Below are positions 35,827-45,614 of a stretch of 64,000 nt of DNA, piece after piece (position 1 is the stretch's first letter; each line of letters opens with the position of its first letter). This DNA is from an uncultured Agrobacterium sp. (lineage in GTDB: Bacteria; Pseudomonadota; Alphaproteobacteria; Rhizobiales; Rhizobiaceae): NCBI GenBank assembly GCA_913777615.1, contig CAJYTK010000021.1:62001-126000 (forward strand), in the 5' to 3' direction. The translations under genes were made by a program, and so were the position numbers. Below the pieces are notes generated by a model, which worked only from the letters and a program-made list of their open reading frames with translations, was not told where the DNA came from and searched no databases.

Positions 35827-36647
35827 AATTTTTGCGTTCAGTTACCCCGACCGCCTGGGTCGGCCTCTTCATCATTTCTTTCAATCTCATCCTGTTCTTG
35901 GCCGGGCCGCATATCGCGCCTTTTGGCCAAGAAGAAATCGTCGGATCACCCTTCGATCCACCCTCGGCTGCACATTGGTTCGGTCTTGATCAAAACGGGC
36001 GTGACATGCTCTCGCGTATCCTTGCTGGCGCGCAAATGTCGATCGGTGTTTCGCTGGCTGCGTCCTTGCTGTCGTTTACGATCGGGATCACGCTTGGTTT
36101 CATTGCAGCCATCTTCGGCGGCTGGCTCGATACCGTTCTTTCGCGCATCGTCGATACCGTCATGTGCATTCCCGTGTTGATTTCGGCTCTTGTCGTGTTG
36201 CAGGCGCTGGGTTCGTCCATACCAGTCCTTATCGTCACCATTGCCTTGCTGGACTCCACCCGTGTATTTCGCCTGGCGCGTATCGTCGCTCAGGGTATCA
36301 ATGTTCTCGAATATGCCGAAACGGCACGCTTGCGTGGAGAAGGCCTGTTATGGCTGGTATTCAAGGAAATATTGCCCAACGCGCTTCCGCCGCTGATTGC
36401 TGAATTCGGTCTGCGTTTCTGCTTCACCTTTCTTTTTGTTGCCGGTCTTTCATTTTTGGGACTTGGCATTCAACCACCCTTTGCGGACTGGGGTGGCATG
36501 GTGAAAGACAACCAGCAGGCTATTCTTTATGGGCTCTATGCGCCGCTTTATCCTGCAGCCGCAATCGCCATTCTCACCATCGGCGTCAATCTTGTCGCTG
36601 ACTGGCTGCTGGCCGGACGAAGCGCAATTCAAGGAGCGGATCGATGA
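35823..36647 (+). CDS. Peptide-type ABC transporter permease (DppC-like), third operon
   Basis: A 274-residue permease with HWFGLDQNGRDMLSRILAG in the first periplasmic loop and the coupling loop around AETARLRGEGLLWLVFKEILPN. It overlaps both neighbours by 4 nt. Confidence 0.95.
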   Translation: MKFLRSVTPTAWVGLFIISFNLILFLAGPHIAPFGQEEIVGSPFDPPSAAHWFGLDQNGRDMLSRILAGAQMSIGVSLAASLLSFTIGITLGFIAAIFGGWLDTVLSRIVDTVMCIPVLISALVVLQALGSSIPVLIVTIALLDSTRVFRLARIVAQGINVLEYAETARLRGEGLLWLVFKEILPNALPPLIAEFGLRFCFTFLFVAGLSFLGLGIQPPFADWGGMVKDNQQAILYGLYAPLYPAAAIAILTIGVNLVADWLLAGRSAIQGADR

Positions 36648-38257
36648 GCGATAGCAAGGTTCTGAAAATCCTCGGCTTGAAAGTCGCTGCACCGAACGGC
36701 GCCGTTCTGGTCGATGGTATCGATCTTGATCTGGCGAAGGGCGAAGTCAAAGGGCTGATCGGTGAATCGGGGGCGGGCAAATCCACCATAGGCCTCGCAG
36801 CGATGGGCTATGGTCGAAATGGTTGCCGGATCATCGACGGAGAGATTGTCGTTGATGGCGTATCTTTGATGACTGCAGGTCGTGCCGGACGTGAAGCGGT
36901 TCGTGGAGCACGCATCGCCTATGTTGCACAAAGTGCTGCTGCGGCATTCAACCCGGCAATGAAGATCGGTGAACAGATTATCGAGGGTCCGCTCTACCAC
37001 GGCATCATGAACCGGCAAGAGGCAGAAGCCTGGATGCTGGAATTGCTCGAAGCGCTTCAACTTCCTGACTTCCTCAATTTTGGTAGCCGATATCCGCATC
37101 AGGTCTCCGGCGGTCAGTTGCAGCGCGCCATGGTGGCCATGGCCATGTCATGTCGTCCCGATATCCTCGTGCTTGACGAGCCGACCACAGCGCTTGACGT
37201 GACTACGCAGATCGAGGTTCTCGCCCTGCTACGCAATCTTATCCAGCGCTATAACACCGCTGCGCTCTACATCACGCACGATCTGGCGGTCGTGGCACAG
37301 GTGGCTGACAGCATCATGGTGCTGCGCCATGGAAAACGGGTCGAGGAAGGGACTGCCGAGCAAATTCTGGAGCACCCCCAGGAAGATTACACCAGGCGGC
37401 TAGTTTCTGAACGCGAAACGACCATGTCGGGGCAAGACGCGCACCACAAGAGTGGTGAGGTCCTGCTTGAGGTGCGTGATGTCACCTCCTATTACGGACG
37501 AAAGAAGGTTCTGGACAATATTCATCTGACACTGCGCCGCGGCGAAACGCTGGCCGTTGTCGGAGAATCCGGCTCGGGGAAATCCACGCTCGCCCGCGTT
37601 ATCGCAGGTTTGCCGCCCCATTCTTCGGGCGTGGTTTCTCTTGCCGGTCACCGGCTTGCCGACAGTTACAAGAAACGGAGCCGGGAAGAGCTTCGCCGGG
37701 TTCAGTTGGTTTATCAGCTTCCCGATGTTGCCCTTAATCCTCGCCAAACGGTTGGCGATATCATCGGCCGTCCGATGACCTTCTATTTCAAGATGACGGA
37801 TGACGAGCGAACTTCGGAGGTCGAGCGTTTACTGGACCTTGTCGGACTGCCGAGAGACTTTGCCGAGCGCCTGCCAAAGGCACTCTCCGGCGGGCAGAAG
37901 CAGCGTGTCTGTATCGCCAGAGCCCTGGCAGCCCGTCCTGATCTTATCATTTGCGATGAGGTGACGTCGGCGCTGGACCCGCTGGTGGCAGAGGAAATCT
38001 TACGATTGCTGCGTTCATTGCAAGATGAACTCTCGGTTTCCTACCTGTTCATCACCCATGATTTGGGCGTGGTTCGCAGGCTTGCTGATCGGACGATGGT
38101 GATGCAGCATGGCCGGATCGTTGAAACAGGTCCCACCGCAGACGTCTTTGCGCCGCCCCACCAGCCCTACACCGAGCAACTTATCACCTCCGTGCCGGAA
38201 CTGCGGCGCGACTGGCTTGATGACGTCCTTTCAAAGCGAAGCATCTCCGCCGCATGA
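36644..38257 (+). CDS. Fused two-domain ABC transporter ATPase, third operon
   Basis: A 537-residue protein with two nucleotide-binding domains: Walker [10 protein letters not shown] (about 44-52) and GESGSGKST (about 306-314), signatures VSGGQLQR and LSGGQKQR, Walker [14 protein letters not shown] and DLIICDEVTSALD. Both sites look catalytically complete. The short link between halves (about residues 255-270) replaces the usual C-terminal oligopeptide extension. Confidence 0.95.
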   Translation: MSDSKVLKILGLKVAAPNGAVLVDGIDLDLAKGEVKGLIGESGAGKSTIGLAAMGYGRNGCRIIDGEIVVDGVSLMTAGRAGREAVRGARIAYVAQSAAAAFNPAMKIGEQIIEGPLYHGIMNRQEAEAWMLELLEALQLPDFLNFGSRYPHQVSGGQLQRAMVAMAMSCRPDILVLDEPTTALDVTTQIEVLALLRNLIQRYNTAALYITHDLAVVAQVADSIMVLRHGKRVEEGTAEQILEHPQEDYTRRLVSERETTMSGQDAHHKSGEVLLEVRDVTSYYGRKKVLDNIHLTLRRGETLAVVGESGSGKSTLARVIAGLPPHSSGVVSLAGHRLADSYKKRSREELRRVQLVYQLPDVALNPRQTVGDIIGRPMTFYFKMTDDERTSEVERLLDLVGLPRDFAERLPKALSGGQKQRVCIARALAARPDLIICDEVTSALDPLVAEEILRLLRSLQDELSVSYLFITHDLGVVRRLADRTMVMQHGRIVETGPTADVFAPPHQPYTEQLITSVPELRRDWLDDVLSKRSISAA

Positions 38258-38351
38258 TCGAAACGGCGGCGATCCAGCATCGCCGTCGGGGATTTGTAAT
38301 TTTCGCGCTGGTTACCTGCCAGCGCTTCTGATCTGACTGGAATATCTGAAA

Positions 38352-40355
38352 ATGACTGTGCATGTTCAAGAACATATCTGGATTCCCTTGAGCGATGGCA
38401 CGCGCCTTGGCGCACGCCTGTGGCTGCCGGACGATGCGGATCGATCGCCGGTGCCAGCCATTCTCGAATATATTCCCTACCGCAAACGCGATGGGACTCG
38501 CGGACGAGATGAGCCCATGCACGGCTATTTCGCCAGCCAAGGCTACGCGGCCATTCGCGTCGATATGCGCGGCACGGGTGAATCCGATGGGCATATGGCT
38601 GACGAATATCTCAAGCAGGAGCAGGATGACGCTCTTGAAGTCATTGAGTGGATTTCACACCAGCCCTGGTGCAGCGGCAATGTCGGCATGATGGGCAAGA
38701 GCTGGGGTGGCTTCAACAGTTTGCAGGTCGCCGCCCGTCGCCCTCCTGCATTGAAGGCGATCATTACAGCCTACTCTACGGATAATCGTTATACCGATGA
38801 TATTCATTACATGGGCGGTCTGTTGCTCAACGACAATTTGTGGTGGGGCACAATCATGCTGGCGTACCAGAGCCGCCCGCTTGACCCCAAGATCGTTGGC
38901 GATGTCTGGCGTGAACGTTGGCTCGAACGGCTCGATAGCCTTCCGTTCTTTCCGGCTCTCTGGCTCGAACATCAGCGCTATGACGAGTACTGGAAACACG
39001 GTTCTGTCTGCGAGGATTGGAGCGCGATCCAGTGCCCTGTGCTGGCAATTGGAGCGTGGGCAGACAGTTATACCAATCCCGTTTCGAGGCTTTTGGAAAA
39101 GCTGCAGGTGCCTCGTCGTGCTATTATTGGCCCATGGGGACACATCTATCCCCAGGATGGCGTTCCAGGCCCTGCCATCGGCTTTCTGCAAGAGGCAACG
39201 CGTTGGTGGGATCAGTGGCTGAAGGGCAAAGATACGGGCATCATGGAAGAACCCATGATGCGAGCCTTCGTCAGCGATAGCATCGAGCCGACCGGCACAC
39301 GGATATCAACCGAAGGCCGCTGGGTTGGCGAAGCGACATGGCCATCGCCCGATATCTCAATCAAGCCACTCCATTTCGGGGCTCACCATACGCTGGGGAC
39401 CGAAAGAGGAGAAGCAGCGATACTCAAGATCCGCTCGCCGCAAAGTCACGGAAAGGCTGGTGGCGAATGGATGGCGACAGGTTGCCCCGGCGAGCATCCG
39501 ACGGATCAGCGGCTCGATAATGGCGGCGCACTGGTGTTCGAAACCGAGCTGTTGCAGGATGATTTTGACGTGCTGGGCACTCCGGTCGTGCGTCTGCGCG
39601 TTGCCGCAGACTGCCTTGTCGCGCAAGTGTCGCTGCGCCTGAACGATGTCCTGCCGGATGGCCGTGTGACGCGCGTCAGCTATCAGGTATTTAATCTGAC
39701 ACATCGCGATAGCCACGAAGAGCCAAGAGCGCTCGAGCCAGGCCGCTTCTATGATGTGACAATCAAGCTAAACGATTGCGGATATCGTTTTGCCAAAGGC
39801 CACCGTTTGCAACTTGCCATCGCCACGGCCTACTGGCCAATGGTTTGGCCATCGCCCTATGATGCGACCTTAAGCGTCTCTGTCGCCGAAAGTACACTCG
39901 AACTGCCAGTTCGCGCGCGGTCTGAGGTGTCGCCGGTCAGTTTCGAAAGTCCTGCTCATGGGCCTTTCACCCCGACGACGCAAGTAGATTCGGGCACCGT
40001 TCGGCGTTGGACCGAGCAGGATCACGAAACCGGGATCAACACCTATATAACCGAGGGCGTCGGCGGATTGTTCGGAGAGGGCGTGATCCGCTTTGACGAG
40101 ATCGATACCCAACTCAGTCACAGTCTCCGCAGGGAGCTTACGATCAAGGACGACGATCCGTTGTCGGCGAAATATGTGCTAACCCAGGCCTATGAGATGG
40201 GCCGGGACGGGTGGCGGATCAGAATCGAGAGCCGCACGGAAATGCGTTCTGACGAGAATACGTTCTATCTGTCAGGCGAGTTGTCGGCATTCGAGAATGG
40301 CGCGCTGGTCAAGACACGTGAGTGGGACGAACGTTTCGACCGCGACTTGATTTGA
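38352..40355 (+). CDS. CocE/NonD-family serine hydrolase (X-Pro dipeptidyl-peptidase-like)
   Basis: A 667-residue alpha/beta hydrolase with a C-terminal jelly-roll domain. The triad is visible: Ser117 in GKSWGG, an Asp in AIGAWADSYTN (about residue 235), and His in GPWGHIYPQ (about 262). Known members cleave cocaine esters, alpha-amino acid esters and acylated amides. No signal peptide is seen. It begins 94 nt after the transporter ATPase gene on the same strand and probably acts on the imported ester or amide. C-terminally it has about 130 residues more than the shortest family members. Confidence 0.85.
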   Translation: MTVHVQEHIWIPLSDGTRLGARLWLPDDADRSPVPAILEYIPYRKRDGTRGRDEPMHGYFASQGYAAIRVDMRGTGESDGHMADEYLKQEQDDALEVIEWISHQPWCSGNVGMMGKSWGGFNSLQVAARRPPALKAIITAYSTDNRYTDDIHYMGGLLLNDNLWWGTIMLAYQSRPLDPKIVGDVWRERWLERLDSLPFFPALWLEHQRYDEYWKHGSVCEDWSAIQCPVLAIGAWADSYTNPVSRLLEKLQVPRRAIIGPWGHIYPQDGVPGPAIGFLQEATRWWDQWLKGKDTGIMEEPMMRAFVSDSIEPTGTRISTEGRWVGEATWPSPDISIKPLHFGAHHTLGTERGEAAILKIRSPQSHGKAGGEWMATGCPGEHPTDQRLDNGGALVFETELLQDDFDVLGTPVVRLRVAADCLVAQVSLRLNDVLPDGRVTRVSYQVFNLTHRDSHEEPRALEPGRFYDVTIKLNDCGYRFAKGHRLQLAIATAYWPMVWPSPYDATLSVSVAESTLELPVRARSEVSPVSFESPAHGPFTPTTQVDSGTVRRWTEQDHETGINTYITEGVGGLFGEGVIRFDEIDTQLSHSLRRELTIKDDDPLSAKYVLTQAYEMGRDGWRIRIESRTEMRSDENTFYLSGELSAFENGALVKTREWDERFDRDLI

Positions 40356-40379
40356 CCAGCAGGGTCGTTGAGTGAGAGC

Positions 40380-40415
40380 AGATAGCGGATGGTGTTCGAG
40401 TACCATTCGCTATCT
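40380..40415. terminator. Long stem-loop between convergent genes
   Basis: AGATAGCGGATGGT pairs with ACCATTCGCTATCT over 14 positions with one G-U wobble, closing an 8-nt loop. It sits in the 113-nt gap between the convergent hydrolase and gamma-glutamyltransferase genes, so a bidirectional terminator is likely although no U-run follows on either strand. Right after it, the 12-mer GGCACGATACTT occurs twice (40416-40427 and 40445-40456). Confidence 0.55.
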
Positions 40416-40468
40416 GGCACGATACTTTCGCCGCTTGGCCTGCCGGCACGATACTTCTGAGGTCGTCG

Positions 40469-42226
40469 CTATTCGCCTACAGCGATACCTTCGCGGCGCG
40501 GATCTGCGCTGCCGACAAGGCCGTTCGGGGTGATCTCGATTGCGTGTAGACCAGAATTCATCTCACCTGCCTTCACTTCGTAGCCCAAGGCTTTCAAGGG
40601 TTCGGCCATCGCCTCTGCGCTTGTCCCAGCCTCAAGATCATAGGTCCCGAACCGATTGATCAGGTGAGGCTGGGCTACAATCGCTTCGACCGGCATACCC
40701 CAGTCAATATAGCCAATCAGGGCTTGTGCGACATAACCGATAATTTGGCTGCCGCCCGGCGAACCAATGGCCAGCAGCGGCTTGCCGTCTTTCATCACGA
40801 TCGTCGGCGCCATCGATGAGCGCGGTCGTTTGCCCGGCTCTACGCGATTGGCGACCGGCAGGCCACCATCATGTGTCTTGAAAGAGAAATCCGTCATTTC
40901 GTTATTCAGCAGGAAGCCGTTCGTCATCAATCGCGACCCGAAGCCGTTTTCGATTGTCGTCGTCATGGAAACGACGTTGCCTTCCTTGTCGACGATGACG
41001 AAATGACTCGTAGAGGGCAATTCGAGAGCCGCGTCCTTGCCGAACAGGAATGCGTGGTCCCATCCCGGTTCGCCAGCTTTGACCTCTTCTTTGGTCAACG
41101 CCTTGTCACCATCCAGTAGCTTGGCTCGTTCGTCGAGATAGGACTTGTCGATCAAGCCCTTGATGGGCAGCGGCACGAAACTCGTGTCGGCGACGTACCT
41201 CTCGCGGTCGGCGAAGGCCAGGCGTTGCGCGTCGCCAATGATGCGCCAGCTTTCGACATTCTCAGGACCCAAGGCTTTCAAATCGAAGTGCTCCGACACG
41301 CCGAGAATTTGGCTGACGGCGATTGCGCCGGAGGATGGTGGCCCCATTCCGCACACATCAAGAGCACGATAGGTGAAGCAAACCGGTTGGCGTTCGATGA
41401 TGCGATAGTTGGAGAGATCGGCCAGCGAAAGAACGCCGGGATTGCCTGCCGCTTCTCGTACAGTCTTCACGATGGCCTCGGCGATCTTCCCTTTATAGAA
41501 AGCGTCGGCGCCACCCTCAGCAAGCAGTGCGAGAGTTTCGGCATAGGCCGGGTTTTTCAACTGCGTTCCTGCTTTTAGGGCAGCCCCGGATTTGTCGAAG
41601 AAATACGCCGTCGTATCTTTGTAAGTCTTCAGGCGGTCGCCTTCGGATGCAACGAGGGAAGCAAGTCGAGGCGATACCTGAAAACCGTTTGCCGCCAACG
41701 TTTTTGCCGGTTCGAGCAGGCCAGCCCAATCTGTTCTCCCGTAGCGTTTATGCACCTCTTCCAGAAGACGCACCGTTCCCGGTGTACCTACGGATCGGCC
41801 GCCCACAACCGCAGCCATGAATTTGAGTGGTTGGCCGCTTTCGTCCAGGAAAAGCTTTGGTGTGGCCTCCATCGGAGCCGTCTCCCGGCCGTCGAATGTG
41901 GTGAGCTTTCCGCTTTTGGCGTCGTAATAGACCAGGAATGCGCCGCCGCCCAGACCCGAACTCTGCGGCTCCACAAGACCAAGAACAGTCTGCACTGCCA
42001 CCATCGCATCGACCGCATTGCCGCCCTTTGCAATCACATCGCGGCCTGCTTCGGCTGCAAGCGGGTTTGCCGCTGCCACCATGAAATTCTTCGCCTCGAC
42101 GCGTTGGGCCGTCGCGACCCTGGTGGCTTTCTCCGGAGCCACGATGTCGGATGCCTGCTGGGCAATCGCAGCGGGGGTGAACAAAGCGAATGCAACAAAG
42201 GCTTGCGCCAAAAATCTCGTCTTCAT
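40469..42226 (-). CDS. ggt: Gamma-glutamyltransferase, exported
   Basis: A 585-residue periplasmic Ntn-hydrolase with a Sec signal peptide (MKTRFLAQAFVAFALFTPAA, cleavage near AIA-Q at 22). The nucleophile should be Thr406 in LPSTSHFVIVDKEGN, where the precursor cuts itself into large and small subunits. Other family marks are GLGGGAF, the glutamate-carboxylate site SMTTTIENGFGS and PRSSMAPT. It splits glutathione and gamma-glutamyl amides. I chose ATG 42226, preceded by GGAAGGG, because the signal begins there; the frame extends 42 codons upstream without family features. It stands alone on the minus strand. Confidence 0.9.
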   Translation of the reverse strand: MKTRFLAQAFVAFALFTPAAIAQQASDIVAPEKATRVATAQRVEAKNFMVAAANPLAAEAGRDVIAKGGNAVDAMVAVQTVLGLVEPQSSGLGGGAFLVYYDAKSGKLTTFDGRETAPMEATPKLFLDESGQPLKFMAAVVGGRSVGTPGTVRLLEEVHKRYGRTDWAGLLEPAKTLAANGFQVSPRLASLVASEGDRLKTYKDTTAYFFDKSGAALKAGTQLKNPAYAETLALLAEGGADAFYKGKIAEAIVKTVREAAGNPGVLSLADLSNYRIIERQPVCFTYRALDVCGMGPPSSGAIAVSQILGVSEHFDLKALGPENVESWRIIGDAQRLAFADRERYVADTSFVPLPIKGLIDKSYLDERAKLLDGDKALTKEEVKAGEPGWDHAFLFGKDAALELPSTSHFVIVDKEGNVVSMTTTIENGFGSRLMTNGFLLNNEMTDFSFKTHDGGLPVANRVEPGKRPRSSMAPTIVMKDGKPLLAIGSPGGSQIIGYVAQALIGYIDWGMPVEAIVAQPHLINRFGTYDLEAGTSAEAMAEPLKALGYEVKAGEMNSGLHAIEITPNGLVGSADPRREGIAVGE

Positions 42227-42454
42227 CGGTCTACCCTTCCCAATGCGCGTGATGCGAAAATTCCGTCCGTTGGGCCTTGAGCGGCGCCAAACTCGTCGCG
42301 AGCGAAGCCAATATGATTGCCGACCTTTTCGATTGGTGCCGAAGATGTCCAATAGTACGGCACTATGATCGCTGTTTCACCACCTGTCGATCATATCGAC
42401 GAAGCGCCCTGCAGTTTGGCCGAGCATCGCGATATTTCAGCAGGCGCGGGCCTG

Positions 42455-43519
42455 TTATGAATGCGTACGGTTTGGTGAAATCTCTGAACCGGCATCCGGT
42501 GCTGCCTCGACAAAAGCCGAGAATGACCGGGCGATATCACCGATGTCACCGTCTGTGATAAAGACGAGCACGCACCCTTTAGCGCCATCTGGCCATTCGG
42601 AAAGATGGACGGGCTTGTGAATGAGATGCTGGACACCGTGGATCACAACTGGCGTACTGTGCCCTTCGACGGCAATGATACCCTTCACGCGGAGTAACTT
42701 CTCGCCATGCCTGTTGACGAGCAAGGAGAGCCATGTCGAGAAGCGTGGCCATGAAATCGGGTTTTGCGTGGTCACTGAAACGGAGCGAATTGCTCCATGC
42801 ATGTTGACGTTTTCAACCGTTGTATGTGCGTGATCGTGATATCGCTCCGCAGCTATCCAACGCCGAACATCGGCTGGCCGGGCTGTGAGGTCATGGATAT
42901 CCTCAGTCAAGATCAGACTTGCAGCCGCGTTCGACGGATCGGAGATTTCGATGCTGGCCGTTGGGTTCATTATAGATAGGGTGGAGATCAACTCCTGTGT
43001 AGCCTCGGGTCCGGCGATGTCCGATTTCGTGATGACGAGCCGGTCCGCTACGGCGACCTGTCGAGCGCTTTCTGTATAGGTCCCGATGTTGTGCTGCCCA
43101 TTCGGCACCTCTACCACTGTGACGATATTGCCCATGGAGAAATGATATTTCAGCATCAGGTCTGCGGTCAGCGTTGCGACGATCGGGGCTGGATCGGCAA
43201 GTCCTGTAGTTTCGATGATCAGTCGGGAGAAGGGGCCTATGCGACCTGATTGACGTTTCTCGAACAGTGAGAGGATTGCCTGCTTGAGATCGCCGCGGAT
43301 GGTGCAACAGATGCAACCGCTCTGCAGGAGCAACGTGTCATCCTCTATCGTTTCGACCAAAAGATGATCGAGACCGATGCTACCGAACTCGTTGATGATG
43401 ACTGCGGCATCGGAAAAGTCGGGGCGGGACAGCAATGCGTTGAGCAGAGTCGTCTTGCCGGCGCCGAGAAATCCGGTCAGAATATTGACGACGATCGGCT
43501 GCTGCGCGCCAGTGTTCAT
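42455..43519 (-). CDS. CobW-family G3E GTPase metallochaperone
   Basis: A 354-residue GTPase with the P-loop GFLGAGKTTLLN (about 16-27), the conserved metal-binding CxCC motif in SGCICCTIRGDL (Cys69, Cys71, Cys72), the ETTGLADPAP switch segment and the TKSD base-recognition motif. A His-rich AERYHDHAHTTVENVNMH segment follows near residue 230, before the C-terminal CobW domain. Family members load zinc, cobalt or iron into client enzymes. The gene lies in an operon with a metal-type imidase, overlapping the small CxxC protein gene by 1 nt at the start, so that imidase is the likely client. Confidence 0.9.
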   Translation of the reverse strand: MNTGAQQPIVVNILTGFLGAGKTTLLNALLSRPDFSDAAVIINEFGSIGLDHLLVETIEDDTLLLQSGCICCTIRGDLKQAILSLFEKRQSGRIGPFSRLIIETTGLADPAPIVATLTADLMLKYHFSMGNIVTVVEVPNGQHNIGTYTESARQVAVADRLVITKSDIAGPEATQELISTLSIMNPTASIEISDPSNAAASLILTEDIHDLTARPADVRRWIAAERYHDHAHTTVENVNMHGAIRSVSVTTQNPISWPRFSTWLSLLVNRHGEKLLRVKGIIAVEGHSTPVVIHGVQHLIHKPVHLSEWPDGAKGCVLVFITDGDIGDIARSFSAFVEAAPDAGSEISPNRTHS

Positions 43520-43818
43520 CAGGCGACCCCCACCTTACACATGAGAGCGGGATCGAGAGGATCGATCTCGACGCCCGCGAAGGCCTCGGCAAGTGGCCAA
43601 AGCTGGCCGATATGGTCCACGACCGCGCTTTTGCCGGTGCGGCCTTGGAGAACATAGCGATCGTTCCAGACCTTCAATCGCAGACCGTAATGATCAAGGA
43701 TCATATTGACGGCGCTGGCCTGTCGATAACGTTCGGCAGCGGGCGTCGCGCTTGCAACGCCGCGACCGCCACTGCTCCAATGATCGGCTGGGCCAAACGC
43801 ACCGCACAGGCCGCACAT
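43519..43818 (-). CDS. Small CxxC protein between imidase and CobW genes
   Basis: A 99-residue soluble protein beginning MCGLCGAFGPADHW, so two cysteines spaced CxxC stand at the very N-terminus with a His at residue 13. The rest (ERYRQASAVNMILDHYGL, VWNDRYVLQGRTG, VDHIGQLWPLAEA) matches no family I can name. Position between a metal enzyme and a metallochaperone suggests a metal-binding or assembly role, which is inference. It starts 13 nt after the imidase gene and ends on the CobW start. Confidence 0.75.
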   Translation of the reverse strand: MCGLCGAFGPADHWSSGGRGVASATPAAERYRQASAVNMILDHYGLRLKVWNDRYVLQGRTGKSAVVDHIGQLWPLAEAFAGVEIDPLDPALMCKVGVA

Positions 43819-43831
43819 GGAAAACCTCCCT

Positions 43832-44731
43832 TTACGACTTTGGACGCGCCGTGCCGCTGCGTGGATATCGCTTGGCGAAATCGGCGGCGATTTCCTCCAT
43901 GGTAACGAATTTCACCCCGTCGAACTGGCGGATGTGTTCGAAGATGCGCTCATGCATTTTGAGAACATGCGGCTTGCCGGAAACATCCGGATGGATGGTG
44001 AGCGGAAAGACGGCGTAATCGTAGTTCTCGTAGACCCAGTCAAACTGGTCGATCCACATCTGCTCGAGGTCGCGTGGGTTGACGAAGCCGTGGCTGTTGG
44101 GGGCGGCCTTGATGAACATCATCGGGGGCAGATCGTCGAGGTTCCAAGAGGCCGGAATTTCTATCAGATCGGTTTCCGGCCCTTGGGTAAACGGCTTCAT
44201 CCAGTGCGACGGATGCTTGGAGTAATCGATTTTCGTCCACTCGTCTCCAACGGTCACGTAGTAGGGATGGTGGTCGTTGTGCATCAAGGAGTGATCGTAA
44301 AGAATGCCCTTTTGCTTCAACAGTTCGTTGGTCTTGGAGCCAAATTCCCACCATGGAGCCACATAGCCACGGGGCGGCTTTCCCGAAAGCTTGGTGATGA
44401 GATCGACGCATTTGTCGAAGATGGCTTCTTCCTGCTCCGGCGTCATGGCGATGGGGTTTTCGTGGCTGTAGCCATGCATGCCGATCTCGTGTCCGGCGTC
44501 GGCGACCTGCTTCATTTCATCCCAGAATGTCTCGATCGAGTGTCCGGGGATAAACCAGGTAGTCTTGATACCCCATTTTTCGAAAAGACGGAGCAGACGA
44601 ACAGAGCCGACCTTACCTGCGAATACACCGCGTGAGATGTCGCAAGGGCTGTCTTCCCCGCCATAGGAGCCGAGCCAGCCCGCGACGGCATCGACGTCAA
44701 TGCCATAGGACACCAGTATTTCTTTCGCCAT
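43832..44731 (-). CDS. Polysaccharide-deacetylase-fold cyclic imidase-like hydrolase
   Basis: A 299-residue NodB-fold protein. The metal site is assembled from [10 protein letters not shown] (Asp), [13 protein letters not shown] (the two His of H-x3-H) and YVAPWWEFG. It belongs to the branch that includes cyclic imide hydrolases, PuuE-type allantoinases and HpPgdA, marked by [15 protein letters not shown] and [10 protein letters not shown]. No signal peptide is seen, favouring a cytoplasmic imidase over a cell-wall deacetylase. AAGGA precedes the chosen ATG (44731); an upstream in-frame start at 44776 overlaps the regulator gene's end. It follows gntR by 41 nt. Confidence 0.85.
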   Translation of the reverse strand: MAKEILVSYGIDVDAVAGWLGSYGGEDSPCDISRGVFAGKVGSVRLLRLFEKWGIKTTWFIPGHSIETFWDEMKQVADAGHEIGMHGYSHENPIAMTPEQEEAIFDKCVDLITKLSGKPPRGYVAPWWEFGSKTNELLKQKGILYDHSLMHNDHHPYYVTVGDEWTKIDYSKHPSHWMKPFTQGPETDLIEIPASWNLDDLPPMMFIKAAPNSHGFVNPRDLEQMWIDQFDWVYENYDYAVFPLTIHPDVSGKPHVLKMHERIFEHIRQFDGVKFVTMEEIAADFAKRYPRSGTARPKS

Positions 44732-44772
44732 AATCCATTCCTTCTCGCTTGGCCGGTCAGGCCGGGTTGAAC

Positions 44773-45492
44773 TCAAGGCAGTTCGGACGGGGCAAGGCCT
44801 GAGCGGCTGCCCCCCATACTGATATGCTTGCGCATGTAATAATTGGCGCCGTCCGGATCGCCGCGCTCAATGGCTTCGAGGATCAATTCGTGCTCCTTGA
44901 CGGCAGGCCAGAGATCCCCCGGGCGCAACACCGGCATACGCTGGCTCTCCTGCATCACATCTGCAAAAGTGCGGTGCATGTCGACGAGAAGCCGGTTGCC
45001 GCAAAGCGCCAGAATCTGGCGGTGGAACTCGAAGTCGGCCTCTGCATAGGCGCTCAGGTCGCTGGAAATTGCGGCACGCCGGAACGCATCGAGCGCCTGA
45101 TGAAGTCGCGCAAGATCGGCGTCCGTTCGGGACATGGCTGCAAGCTGTGCTGCGTAGCTTTCGACAACGTGCCGCAGTTGGTAGACTTCCCGCAGCGAAT
45201 AGGGTGCCACGCTCGACCAGGCCTGGCTTTGCGCCAGATCCGCTATCGTGAAACCTCTGCCATTGTCTCGAGCCTTGATCTTGCCAATGGTCAAGAGAAC
45301 CGAAATCGCTTCACGAAGTGTAGCGCGGCTTATTTCCAGAAGCTTCGCGAGTTCTCGTTGCGGCGGAAGTGCTGCCCCCGCCGGCCAGCGTCCATCGGCG
45401 ATCATCGAAGCCAACGTTCTGACCGTCGCGGCCACGGCGCTTTCGCCGACAGCATCCGCCTCACTTTGCTTCCTGAAGACGCTGTCTATCAC
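44773..45492 (-). CDS. FadR-type GntR regulator
   Basis: A 239-residue regulator with an N-terminal winged helix ([40 protein letters not shown]) and an FCD effector domain with the metal ligands around [13 protein letters not shown] and the late HELILEAI helix. I chose GTG 45492 because GAGAAG lies 6 nt before it; the longer frame from ATG 45549 would translate through a perfect operator-like palindrome and has no ribosome-binding site. It heads the operon with the imidase, CxxC protein and CobW genes and faces the asparaginase gene. Confidence 0.85.
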   Translation of the reverse strand: MIDSVFRKQSEADAVGESAVAATVRTLASMIADGRWPAGAALPPQRELAKLLEISRATLREAISVLLTIGKIKARDNGRGFTIADLAQSQAWSSVAPYSLREVYQLRHVVESYAAQLAAMSRTDADLARLHQALDAFRRAAISSDLSAYAEADFEFHRQILALCGNRLLVDMHRTFADVMQESQRMPVLRPGDLWPAVKEHELILEAIERGDPDGANYYMRKHISMGGSRSGLAPSELP

Positions 45493-45508
45493 CAGCCGCT
45501 TCTCTCTC

Positions 45509-45521
45509 TTGGTCTGACCAA
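45509..45521. promoter_or_regulatory. Perfect 13-bp palindromic operator TTGGTCTGACCAA
   Basis: Six-base arms TTGGTC/GACCAA surround one central base, the shape of FadR/PdhR-type GntR operators. It lies 17 nt upstream of the gntR GTG, fit for autorepression. Confidence 0.6.
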
Positions 45522-45550
45522 ATAAGATTACAGGAGAAGGAAATCGCATT

Positions 45551-45563
45551 TTGGTCAGGCCGT
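45551..45563. promoter_or_regulatory. Operator half-site copy TTGGTCAGGCCGT
   Basis: The left arm TTGGTC is identical to the perfect palindrome and the right arm matches at three of six positions. Its centre is 42 nt from the first copy, about four helical turns. Confidence 0.4.
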
Positions 45564-45614
45564 CAACGTCAAATTATAGGCACTACGTGGCTTATCCTTG
45601 GGCATTTGACAAAT

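Noticed and set aside
43832..44731. Cell-wall peptidoglycan deacetylase
   Set aside because: Same fold, but no export signal and the operon holds a regulator and metallochaperone facing an asparaginase, which fits a cytoplasmic imidase better.
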